From positions 1,481,064 through 1,521,041 of the forward strand of contig BFEA01000087.1 of the NCBI GenBank assembly GCA_003427395.1: DNA of 39,978 bases, given 5' to 3'. This document shows positions 30,448 through 39,942 of this stretch, one piece after another (within the stretch, counting starts at the first letter, position 1; each line of letters begins with the position of its first letter). Both the position numbers and the translations under genes were made by a program. The DNA comes from Chara braunii. Its lineage: Eukaryota > Streptophyta > Charophyceae > Charales > Characeae. The notes below the pieces were generated by a model that was given only the letters and a program-made list of their open reading frames with translations, was not told the origin of the DNA and ran no database searches.

Positions 30448-30897
30448 GGATCAGACTTAGTTTATAAGTTGAATGGTTTGGTTTAAAGCCACACATATGT
30501 TGGAACCAAATAATAATTTTATCTTATACTATATTATTACTACACTATATGAACAAATTAGTCAGACTTTGTTTCTAAGTTGAATGATATGACTATAGTT
30601 TACCATAATGAAAAGATTCAAGAGAGTATTAATTAAGAATATTAGTTTGTGGTAAGCAAGGGCAGGTTGAACTTTGTTTCCAAGTTGAATGGTTCAGTCC
30701 TATGTTATCTTAAAAAACTGAGAGCAAAAAAATATATATAGTGTGGCTATTTAAACTGTTCCGGGCGACTACGCTTTGTTTCTAGTAAGTTGAATGACTT
30801 AGTCATATGCCGAAGGAAGAAAAAAGTAGTAGTGCTCTCTGTTTGTGTATATTCAATGACGAAGCTAGACTTCGTTTCTAAGTTGAACGGTCTAGCT
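30448..30897 (+). repeat. hairpin array, right part (units 5-9)
   Basis: Loops of the same type begin at 30457 (ttagtttataagttgaatg), 30568, 30673, 30775 (with a 3-base insertion) and 30871. Arms: unit 5 GGATCAGAC (30448-30456) with GTTTGGTTT (30476-30484), nine pairs of which four are G-T; unit 6 TAGTCA (30559-30564) with TGACTA (30590-30595); unit 7 GGTTGAAC (30665-30672) with GTTCAGTC (30692-30699), eight pairs, two G-T; unit 8 GACTA (30767-30771) with TAGTC (30800-30804); unit 9 AGCTAGAC (30863-30870) with GTCTAGCT (30890-30897), perfect. Spacing is 96-111 bp here. With the LINE removed, the step from unit 4 to unit 5 is 70 bp. Confidence 0.88.
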
Positions 30898-31200
30898 CTT
30901 TGCCTTATATAAGTTGGGTAGAAATTGATAAATTATTGAGAGACTATGAACCATCGTTGGTAAGGTTTAATCTTGGGACGGAGTGAGAGTACTAACCATA
31001 GTGGTATGAACTTGCGTGTGGCGGGTGAGAGCTTTACTTAGTCTGAGTTTCACGTTGATAGGTAATTGTTTCAGGTGCTCGTCACGTGCTAAGCTGTAGG
31101 AGTTGGTTCAATTCCTGCATTTTCTGAGTTAATATTTTTTACTTAGTTCAATTCTCACATTTTCAGGGATCATTTATTTTACTTGGTTCTGTATAGATTT
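30898..31200. other. AT-rich link between the two arrays
   Basis: No gene. The phrase cttagttcaattctcacattttc near 31143 resembles ggttcaattcctgcattttc near 31104, a minor duplication. Confidence 0.4.
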
Positions 31201-31800
31201 TGGAAAGTCACTTTCTTTACGGGAAGCGCTATCGAAATTTGTACAAAACCAATGAGTTTGTCAAATTTTGGTATTTCAAGGTTCGACTTTTGTCTAAGTT
31301 TTATATATGACTTAGTAAAAATTTAAAAGACCTTCTTTTATAGGGGAAGTGCTACCCAATTTTTCGTTAATTCAGCGAGTCAGACAAACTTTGGCTTTAG
31401 GGAGTCAATATCATTTTCAGGTTTTGTATTTAGCTTTGTATAAAGGTTTTGTATTTAGCTTTGTATAAACTTTTGATTAATACTTCTCTAAAGGGGGTGT
31501 TGCCGAAATTTCTACAAATCTAAGGAGTTAATTAAATTTTGTCTTAACAGGACTCAAGTTTTGTATCGAGTTTTCATCTGACTTGGTATAAATATGGGAA
31601 GTCTACTTCTCTAAAGGAGATGTTATATAAACTTTTACTAATTCAGGGAGTTAGAGAAAATTTGACTTTCTAGAGTTGAAGGTTAGTTAAGTTTTTATAT
31701 TCAGATGAATATAAATTCTGATAAAACATTTTTCCTACGGGAAGCGCTGCCAAAATTTTCTTAGTTTAAAAGAGTTAGATTATATTCAGATAGGGAAGAG
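31201..31800 (+). repeat. tandem array, about 123-bp unit, five copies
   Basis: A landmark of the type GGGAAGYGCTRCC recurs at about 31221, 31345, 31494, 31616 and 31739, giving steps of 124, 149, 122 and 123 bp. Between landmarks come caaa...gagtt, aattttg(g/a)cttt, a gtcaag(g)ttttgtat zone and gactt(a/g)gtataaa in the same order. The 149-bp step is explained by an internal duplication of about 27 bp (aggttttgtatttagctttg repeated, about 31419-31472). Copies are well diverged. No open frame is conserved. Confidence 0.8.
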
Positions 31801-32433
31801 ATTGTATTTTTGATAGGGAAAATTCTGACAATGTTGTTGATTTTTTTTTTTTCCTTTGACATTCGTTTAGAGATAGGTTCATGTTTAGTGATCGGGAGGT
31901 TTTTGAATGCTCATTCTCCGTACACTTATAGTCTAACCTTGGGTATTGACATGTTATGTGTTACAAGTCATCTTTGATCGTTTCGATTCAAGATTGGACA
32001 AGTCTCAACTTGACCCCACGGGGATCATCCTCTGTTATCACTAATAACAAGTCAATTGCCGATTCGTCGATTTACGATTCAACTCTAATTCACTCTCGCT
32101 ACTCAACCTAAAGGCTTTAGCCCCGGTGGTTTGATTTGTTCCGTTGAGTTTTCACCCGAACTTTATTAAATGGTCATTTAAAAACGATACTGAGTATTTT
32201 ATTATGAAAGGTTAAACAAAGGTTGAGGCTTGTGTGGCTGAAGCGAGGGGTACGAGCGCAGAGAGTGGTTGAAGTTGACCCCGTGTAGTGCATGGACTTT
32301 GGTTGAATCCTTGATGTGATTTTATGTATGTTTGTGGTTCGGACTCTACATATGACGGTCTACGACCACATATATATGGTTAAAGAAGGTCACACTTGCA
32401 TTGTGAGAAGTGATCGTCTCGTGTTGTATAACC

Positions 32434-32486
<53 letters not shown>

Positions 32487-33148
32487 GTTTTCGAGCGGCC
32501 TACTGCGATCGTGCGTAAGGGTTAAACGGATCATGCGTTGAGAAAAAAAAAGAGATCCCCTTTTACCTTTTATTTTTAGAATTTTTATAGTTGGGCGTTG
32601 AATTTCATGACAGTCGTCAAAGTCAAACCCCTTGACATCTCTGCAGACCCTTGATGGAGATCGTCTCCAAGACCATAAGTATTGACTGCAACGACAGATG
32701 AAAACCTATCTACACTCTCCGCAGGGTGCAGAAGAGGGTGTGGTACTCAACCGCTTTGGCGGTTGTCTAGCGTCGAGAGACTGATTCCTCAAGGCGCTTA
32801 TCAATCAACACTTCAATATCAAATGTCACCCTCGAGACCATTGAGGGCCACACAATTATGGATACTACATAATACACCATCACTGCGACTGCTTGCGCAT
32901 TTATGCATGGCTAGTCGATATGAGTAAGCCTGCGTCTGCGCGATATTTTTTTAAGAGTCTTGCGCGCGACGCTCGACCGATTTTTGTGTCGAAAGGTTAT
33001 AGGTTGGATACCAAAGGGACTAGGAGTGTTTTGCTTTATATGAGTAATCCGATTTTTTACTCTGGCATGGTGTAACGTGTGGTAAGAAGGATGCGTCCTA
33101 GTCGATCGACGACGAATCGTGGTTGGGACTTCAGTCCCCCAAAGCGTC
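31801..33148. other. no gene recognised; probable LTR interior
   Basis: AT-rich DNA that includes (TA)n at 32437-32483 directly after ccctt and short chance frames. Because it leads into the LTR end at 33498 it is probably the body of that LTR, but I could not find the 5' boundary. Confidence 0.4.
32437..32483. repeat. (TA)n microsatellite
   Basis: About 23 TA units. It may overlap a TATA-type promoter region of the LTR; this is a guess. Confidence 0.95.
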
Positions 33149-33498
33149 GGTTCCCGTAAGGGTCAAATAGAGGTGTAAGAACACGTGTATCACCTATGGT
33201 ACAACGTCCGAGAAACGCCCTCGGTTGGGCCACATCTGTGATTGCAACTGATTAGCTTTCGCACGTCGTTCGGTAGCTCGGTGGGGATACATTCGTTCAA
33301 GGGTGGTGACAACCCCTCGGGCAGAGGTAAGTTGTACCTCGCGTGGTCTTATCCTGCTGTAGGGACTCGCGAGGGGTATGACTGACGCACTCGACCGGAG
33401 CGGCAAAGAAGCTCCATTGCACCTCGGTAAGAAAGTCCTGCACGAATCCTGCGTGACGTGGTCGGGAGGGTCCCCTCGCGAGACCGATACGTTCGACA
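33149..33498 (+). mobile_element. 3' part of a Ty3/gypsy-type LTR
   Basis: Matches the fragment at 15739-15980 phrase by phrase (acctatggtacaacg, cgagaaacgccctcgg, gggtggtgacaacccctcgg, agaggtaagttgtacctcgcg) and ends gttcgaCA, two bases before a primer-binding site. It contains small hairpins (ccgag...ctcgg, gggtggtgacaaccc). It is the 5' LTR of the element whose gag starts at 33898. Confidence 0.75.
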
Positions 33499-33500
33499 GG

Positions 33501-33518
33501 TGGCGCCGTTGTTGGGGA
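33501..33518 (+). other. primer-binding site (tRNA-Asp type)
   Basis: TGGCGCCGTTGTTGGGGA, close to the TGGCGCCGTTGCCGGGGA site used by many plant gypsy elements, where a host tRNA primes minus-strand synthesis. It sits two bases after the LTR end. Confidence 0.8.
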
Positions 33519-33897
33519 TCTCGGTTGCCGACTGGGATCCTTAGAGATCGAATCCAGGTTAGATGCAAATTGGCGATCTAGGCAAAAATGATAGTTTTAT
33601 TACTTGATTTTATTAATTTTGATTTAATTGGACGTGCGTCGTGATCAGTACAAGGTTAAAAATGACTAAAACTTACGATTCCTCCAACGCTCGAATATGT
33701 AAAAATTGAGATGAAGGGCGAGCCCTGTCTAAGGTAGAGTGCGGGAGTATCCGCAAGCTTACGCCCGCATAGCAAGTGTGAATGGGAAACGAGAATAATC
33801 GGGCTGGTAGGAGAGAGTGAGAAAAAAAAGGTAAAAGGAAGTTTGTTGAATGCGAGTTTAGTTATTCTCAACAAAAACAATTTGGGATCAAGCCAAG

Positions 33898-34749
33898 ATG
33901 CCAGGAGGCGAAGAGGTTGATGGTGGGGAGGAAAGGACGACGATCGACGATTTGGTCAAGGCCTTGGAACGACGAGACGTGGCACGAGGCCAGATCCCGA
34001 GATTTGACATTTTTATACTAAGGGGTGACTCAAAGCGGGTTTCCAACTGGTTGGAGGTGATTGAGCAAGCCATGGTAGGACTACCAGAAGCTGCTAAGTT
34101 CAAACGTGTGCTGAAGTATGTGTGGTATGAACTCCACCCTAACGTAAACAAGGTTATTGCAACCGTGCACGAAAGTTGGACTTGGTTTAAGGATGAAATT
34201 CAATGGAGGTTTAAGTTGGCGGATGGCCTACTGACCGTGGCCGATCTGGAGGTAATGGACATGAATGATTACACGACTATTGGTGCCCTTACCACTGAAT
34301 TAAAAAAGAAGGCTAAGAAAGTCCTGGGAATCTCAAAGGAGCAGCAATGTGTTATTTTTCTTGGGCTCTTCTCGACCTGAGAGACACAAGAGTTGACAAG
34401 CCGCGGTGAGATCAGAGAAAAACTCACTTGGGCCACGATAGCATGGGGTATAGAGGAAGGCGATATGGACCAAGTCTATCAGTTCCAAATGCGCCAGCAT
34501 AGGCGAAAGCGGAAGGAACGTGATGCGACCACAACATGAAGGAAAGTGGATCGCCACAGATGTGCTCACTTAGTTGGGGTATAGAAAGGATCGAGCGGTG
34601 CAAAGGAAGGTGGTGACCACTGTTCAGGGTAAATGGAAGGAGTCGGTTATGGGGGAAGCCGAGCAGGAGGACTACGACGATGAGGAGGAGTCAGGGCCCT
34701 AACGCTTTACTGAGGTGCAGCGAAAGCAACGCAATTTGGCGCAAGGCAA
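33898..34749 (+). pseudogene. gag: Ty3/gypsy gag, truncated and interrupted
   Basis: From ATG 33898 the frame is open for 160 codons: TIDDLVKALERRDVARGQIP, FDIFILRGDSKRVSNWLEVI, then AKFKRVLKYVWYELHPNVNK and WFKDEIQWRFKL, a retrotransposon Gag domain. A stop at 34378-34380 is followed by more Gag in the same and neighbouring frames (ELTSRGEIREKLTWATIAWG; QFQMRQHRRKRKERD; KVVTTVQGKWKE; EVQRKQRNLAQGN) with more stops. The similarity ends at about 34749, where sequence of another element in the opposite direction begins. The leader between primer-binding site and ATG is about 380 bases. Gag would package element RNA; protease, RT and integrase are missing. Confidence 0.85.
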
Positions 34750-37121
34750 CCTCGAGATAGTACATGCCCAACAACATGTCGAAAGTCGAATCGTCGCTCA
34801 CCAAGAATGATATCTTATTACTTATCTCTCCTCCCGGGTAGGAGAAAGTGCAGACTACGTCCCTCACGTAGTCCTCCACCAACATGCGCTCTTTGTTGGC
34901 CAGAGTGGATGCTACCGGTTTACTTAGGCGTTGCACCCGGTCCTTAGGCGCAATCTCTCAACGCAGTCACAACTTATGAAGTTTCATGTGGAGCCAATGT
35001 CTACGAAGGCACCGCACTTACGGTCACCCACACCAACTTCCACAACGAAGTGCTCCCTTCTAGGACCTCTACTCAGTGCCACCCAGGACTCATGAGGGTC
35101 CCTTGCCGGCCACTCACCTTGAAGGTCCTCTAAGGCTTCAGACACATCCAACGTACAGAGTATAGTTGGGTCCGGATGCGTCGGCGGGTGACTAAGAAGT
35201 TAATAGTTTCGGCCAACTCTTGAAATAGCGAGGGTACATCACCCGCTTCAACAAGAGTAGAAGCAACTACAACTTCTCTTGGCCCTAAGTGTTTCCCGAA
35301 CTGGAGCTCGTAGAGGCCCCAGACTGAGAAGAAGGAAACCCACCCTTAGGAGGGATCTTCTGCGAGACCTTCGGGTTTTTGCACTTAAATTGTTGGTGGT
35401 CAAACTCGCCGCAGTTCATGCAAGCACCACGCGACCAACGGTCCCGCCACACTTCTTTATCCAAATCGGCCCTCACCCAAGCAACTAGTTTGTTTGGGTT
35501 GGAGGCTTGCCCTTGACTCCTATGTTGACCGCCCTTGCCGCGACCACTTGCCTTAGTCTTAACTACGGCGGCAAGGTCGCTACCCTCAGCACTCTCCGCG
35601 TCGTCGATTTCTGATCCCTCCACAAGCTCAAAAGCATCATCGATTTCAGTTTGATTCACATCGAAATCAACCACCATCAATCGACTCCCCTTTGTCTTCC
35701 ACTCTTGTGGAACCTTCTTCTTCCTTCCGTCTCTTGGGGGGGGGTTGAGCACCACCCAGCGTAGCCTCTAAATCTAGGGCCTTCTTGCTGAATGTTTCAA
35801 ACGTGTGATACTCTAGACGAGCCTCACTAGCTAAGAGGTTCTTGATGTTTGTGGGAAGACATCTCAAGAACATGGTCAATAAGACCTGTGGATTATACTC
35901 CACTACTGGGACGACAATCAACCGCTCTACGGTTGTGGTCAGCTCTCTCACGAACTTGTACTTCCTAGAGTCAAGTTCCAGTAGCCCATCAGTGGCAATC
36001 TGCACCTGCTGAGGGTTGTGCCATCGAGCCTCCACTAAATACATAACGCTTTCAAGGGTATGGGTCTTGGCCCAGTCACCCATATTTCTATCGAACCCTT
36101 TTGAAGTCACTAATCCATTTAGCCAGCGAGTTGTTGAACCCTCTAAGTAGGATGCAATCACTTCGTCCTCTACCAGCGTCCTTTTCACCTTGACCCACGC
36201 TGGAACCGTTCTCAACCAAGTATCGAGTGCCTCGTCTTCCTTATCTCCTGAGAAGGTTGGAGGTGGTTTCAGAGGGGTCTTCGAATACTAAGGTTGTTGA
36301 TGTCCCACTGGTGACACAGGTGGCGGCTGTGGTGTAGCTCCGACCGTTGGATCAGAAGACGAAGAAGAAACAGTCTGAGATAGAGTTGCCGCTGATGTAC
36401 CGCTTGGTTGTTGTCCAGACTGAGCGGCATAGGGGTCTGTCATCACTGAGAATGGCGGCGATGGCAAAGCTGTTGGCCGGATCCCTGACCTTTGTAGGGC
36501 TTGAAGAATCTGGTCCAGGGTGTCCTGCATGGCGTCCATTTTGCTCTCCATATACGCCTGCATGGACATGATGCTCGCCTTAAGAATCTTCCCTATAGAG
36601 TTAAGGGCCGCATCATCTAAACCCTCTCGTGCAGCTAGGTCGGCCTCCCTACTCTCTAGTCTGACTCTTCTCTCTCTAATTTCTTTTTCTCTCTAAGTAG
36701 CCTGCTTGAGTTCCTCTTCTGGCCTTAGGTGGATCCTTTCTACCTGCTGGAGCTCCATCTGCTCCCTTATAATATGAGGCGGCGAGATGGACTGCACACC
36801 CGCCATCTGACTAATTTCAGCTCCTAACGTATTGGAGAAGGACTGCGAGCTGGTCGAGTTGGGTGGTATGCCCAGACCAGAGGTTGCTGCAGACGTTGCT
36901 GAAGCGGTAGTCATTGCTACCTCGCTAGCTGCTGCCAACACCCTTGCTTCGGTCGCTGCTGCTTCCCTTGCAACCTCGAGACTGCGGGCCCTAGCTTCGG
37001 CCCTTAGTCTTCTCTCTTCTCCCGGTTGTAGGGCCTGGAACACTATAGGCATTCTAAGCGATGATAGCCTTGCTAACCTCCTATCGTCAGTTGTACCTTC
37101 ATCCCCGGCTGATCCACTCAT
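34750..37121 (-). pseudogene. gag-pro: Ty3/gypsy gag-protease, truncated in protease
   Basis: Starts ATG at 37121 (MSGSAGDEG...). In one frame: an Ala/Arg/Glu-rich coiled-coil-like part, TAG at 36693-36695, Pro/Ser-rich segment, TAG near 36288, then Gag (EDEALDTWLRTVPAWVKVKR, IASYLEGSTTRWLNGLV, LLTMFLRCLPTNIKNLLASE). At a run of nine G (35736-35744 on plus) the frame changes; after it come an acidic/basic linker and a CCHC zinc knuckle CMNCGEFDHQQFKC. Protease follows as FVDIGST, stop, NFISCDCVERL (the usual DTG/DSG is DIG here) and SFLVSDDSTFDMLLGMYYLE. The similarity then ends at about 34750. RT and integrase are absent. It is a different lineage from the plus-strand gag it abuts. Confidence 0.88.
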
Positions 37122-37317
37122 AGGCTAGATAAATGCTGTCTACACTAGAGTCCTCTCTGGAACCTACCGCAACATACGTCTGACTGGTGCTAAAAATAAA
37201 TAAATAAATATCCAGTAAGTCACCTCGGCTACCATTCAAGCGGTATCAACAACACCTATATAGACTGTACACATGTAGTCCACTGCTTATCTTGATTAGT
37301 TTTGTTCAAAAGCGTTG
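37122..37317. other. leader of the minus-strand gypsy element
   Basis: Non-coding stretch just upstream (minus strand) of the gag start, interrupted on its other side by the family 2 element. Confidence 0.5.
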
Positions 37318-37685
37318 AACTGCCATTTCGTCAAAATTGATATTTTTTATTTTTGAACAAAATTGAAACTGAAGTTTTTCAACTTTTTTGGCCAAAAACT
37401 CGTCTAAATTTACTGCTATTGAGGGTCCAGCGTTTTTAAAACGTTGGATCCCCTGTATGTATCTGGACCTAGATTGAGACTAGGTACATCCAGGGGGGAC
37501 CGCCTAGGTGTATCTGGTCTCAAGCCTAGTCCTGATACATCCAGGGGGTCCGACGTTTTAAAAGCGCCGGACCCTCGAGGGGGAGCAGCAAAATGTAGAC
37601 GAGTTTTCGGCCAAAAAAGTTGAAAAAAATCAATTTCAATTTCGTTCAAAAAATAAAAAATGTCCATTTTGACGAAATGGTAGTT
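37318..37685. mobile_element. family 2 palindromic foldback element, copy B
   Basis: A 368-bp element, inverted-repeat throughout. Ends are aactgccatttcgtcaaaat (left) and aactaccatttcgtcaaaat (right, reverse complement). GTTG flanks it on both sides (37314-37317 and 37686-37689). Inside are four local hairpins: gggtccagcgtttt...aaaacgttggatccc (about 37423-37452), two versions of the tgtatctgg...ccta...gatacatcc hairpin (about 37453-37496 and 37503-37547), and ggtccgacg...cgccggacc (about 37547-37573). Copy A has only one central hairpin, so the core is duplicated here. It lies in the leader of the gypsy element and is younger than it. Confidence 0.88.
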
Positions 37686-37689
37686 GTTG

Positions 37690-38792
37690 AGAAGAACTGA
37701 CTATGGTAGATTACAATCCTACTCTAGGTTGTCTGTTAGGTGTTAGCAGTCTGTCAACCAACTAATCAAAATAAAAATAGACTACTGTGAGCAGATGTAT
37801 GCACAATGGGTATAATAGTGATGTACAGTTGAGTTCACAATTGGAATCCCCTTCCCCTGTATCCAACGTACCTGTGAGCATCATCAAGCTGCAGTGTCTA
37901 AGGTGTGCAATCACAACCCACCCCTGTGCCCAAGGCGTATGCTTATGACCAGCCTGCCCTTTGTTTACCCTCGCGTGCAATGAGACTTACGTCTGACTGA
38001 TCTGGCTGATCAAGAGGCAATTTAAGGACAGCCCCCGAGAGTCCTCAGGAATTTTTTACCGTCGCAATCAGGACGACGATCACAGCCAGTAGACAGATCA
38101 CACCACAACCAAAAATGTTTATAGACGGTCTGGGAGCATCTGTTCCAGAAATATTTATAGACGGTTTGGGAGCGTCTGCATTAGGACTGGTCAGTCCGCA
38201 CACATCTTCTATCAGCGCAGCAAAGAGCCTCAATGGACAAAGCAACATAGCCTGTGTGTACTACTCCCATGGGTTGGCATGGTGACCGTGACCCGTGCTT
38301 CAACCAGGGCCCTTCAAAGGCACCGCCCTCTCCTGCCAGATGCGCCACCGGGAAGAATGTCGTCTCTCAAGGTAGAGTGCACACGACTCCTCACCAAAGA
38401 GAGGCCACTCAAGTTGGACTCACTTCCTCACGATAAGAAGAGATTGAGAGGGTAGATAAGGAATGGGAACAACGTACCTGGACATAGCTGCCCCCAACCA
38501 CAGATTTCTCACCAATTGGGCCGACTTGCATTTCGATGACCGGTCAATAGCCTCGGTACCACTCACAACGCAATGCAGTGCCACGTCAGCCAAAATGCCA
38601 CATCAGCATACTCTCATCATCATACATACATCCGCTGTCGCCACAGCTCCCACGCTGCCGTCACAGCCTTCCAGCGGCCGGCCTCTCTACCTAGGCCCCG
38701 CTTATACAAACCAGCACCAAAGTATCCTTGAAGCATCATCAGCCACCAAGTAACAATGTCGCCGGTGCCAGGTAAGCGGCGATCACGAACCA
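37690..38792. other. gypsy leader, continued; 36-bp tandem repeat
   Basis: No gene. tttatagacggt(c/t)tgggagc(a/g)tctg occurs at 38118 and 38154 (36-bp step). Lies between primer-binding site and gag of the minus-strand element, so the leader is unusually long (about 1.3 kb without the foldback element). Confidence 0.55.
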
Positions 38793-38804
38793 GCTCCGAT
38801 ACCA
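38793..38804 (-). other. primer-binding site (initiator tRNA-Met type)
   Basis: Minus strand TGGTATCGGAGC, one base from the common plant TGGTATCAGAGC site complementary to initiator tRNA-Met. Orientation agrees with the gag-protease at 37121-34750. Confidence 0.75.
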
Positions 38805-39900
38805 AATTTCAAGGAATATGAGTGTGAACGATATACAGAAAACCAAGTTGCGAAATCACACAGATGTCTGAGTAGTCGTGTACAAGCAGAGAGCACAATA
38901 GCACCGAGAATCCATCCAAATAGAGCAATACAATGAAGTAATGAGCCAATCTCCAAGCCCGTAGGCCACACCAACACAGTATCCAAAGTCGCTCCTCTCT
39001 GTCTGGCGCCCAGCGCCCCAGCCTACTCTACTATCCTACCTACAGCTGTGTTCACACAACAGGCTCACTTCGACTCCCGAAGACCAATGTACATGATGTC
39101 AACACCATAGCCGACCTCTCTTCATGCACCAGGTACGTATCTCGTCACCCTCATCAGACCTTGAGAACACACACTCGCCTCCTTCCCTGAAGACCACCAG
39201 ATTGCCCACTCTACCCCCTGGCGCCCAGCAGCCCGGCTATGGCTGCCTGCTCCCCGCTGCCCTGCAGCGCCCCACTTCACCTCTATGCGCCCTGTCAGCG
39301 CCCTTGGCCGCAGTGCAGCATCAAGCAGTAGCGCAGCAGCACTTCCGCATTGCCTACGCAGGCCAGAATGCCTGGCCTGGGCTGCCTCACTTCTTTTATG
39401 GAAGTGGCAGCCTCATGGATGCTGCCTGGCTGGAAGCTTCCAGTAGCTTCCGGTTGGGCCTCAGTCCCTGTGCCCAGGCCCGAGCCTACAGTTAAGGGCC
39501 TGGGCCCCTTTACAGTTGGGCACGGCCTGAGTCTCCGGACTTGGGCTGTTTGCTGCATCTGTGCAGGGCTCCCAGGTAGGTGCGTCGACGGTACTGCTTT
39601 TGCATAGGCTGACGGCCTGCTTCTCAATGTATCGGCCCTGCTGTGTGTGTATGTGCCCAGGCGCAACTGTCAAGGCCTGGGCCAACTGTACGACGCAGCT
39701 TAGTGAGCCTCGCGCGTCCATTCAACCAACTGGCGTGCTGCAAGAGCCTGAATACCCACATAGGAAAGTGTCGAATTTTAGCCTTTGACGAATGTCCAGG
39801 CCCGCCTTCACTTAGGGCGGGCACTTGGCTTGCTGGGGGCCTTCTCCCAGAACATGTGATGTCTGATACGGCCCCGTGAGGGCTTGTTCGTCGCAATATA
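38805..39900 (-). mobile_element. probable LTR of the minus-strand gypsy element
   Basis: The region upstream of the primer-binding site in the element's direction has LTR position and no coding domain. The frames on both strands between 39.1 and 39.9 kb are incidental to GC-rich, partly repetitive sequence (a phrase like ggcctgggcc recurs near 39497, 39674). I could not define the 5' boundary, and the canonical CA is not directly next to the primer-binding site, so the exact 3' boundary is uncertain as well. Confidence 0.5.
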
Positions 39901-39938
39901 TAGTAATAAGTTAAATATCAATCATAAAGACAAACCAA

Positions 39939-39942
<4 letters not shown>

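Noticed and set aside
23971-30897. CRISPR-like interpretation of the hairpin array
   Set aside because: Eukaryotic context, no constant flanking repeat (the constant part is the loop and the arms vary), spacing irregular, no cas genes.
37416-37667. 83-codon minus-strand frame
   Set aside because: Lies wholly within the foldback element copy B; caused by its hairpins.
39124-39896. Overlapping frames of 75-123 codons on both strands
   Set aside because: They lie in the probable LTR, overlap each other in all frames and have no motif.
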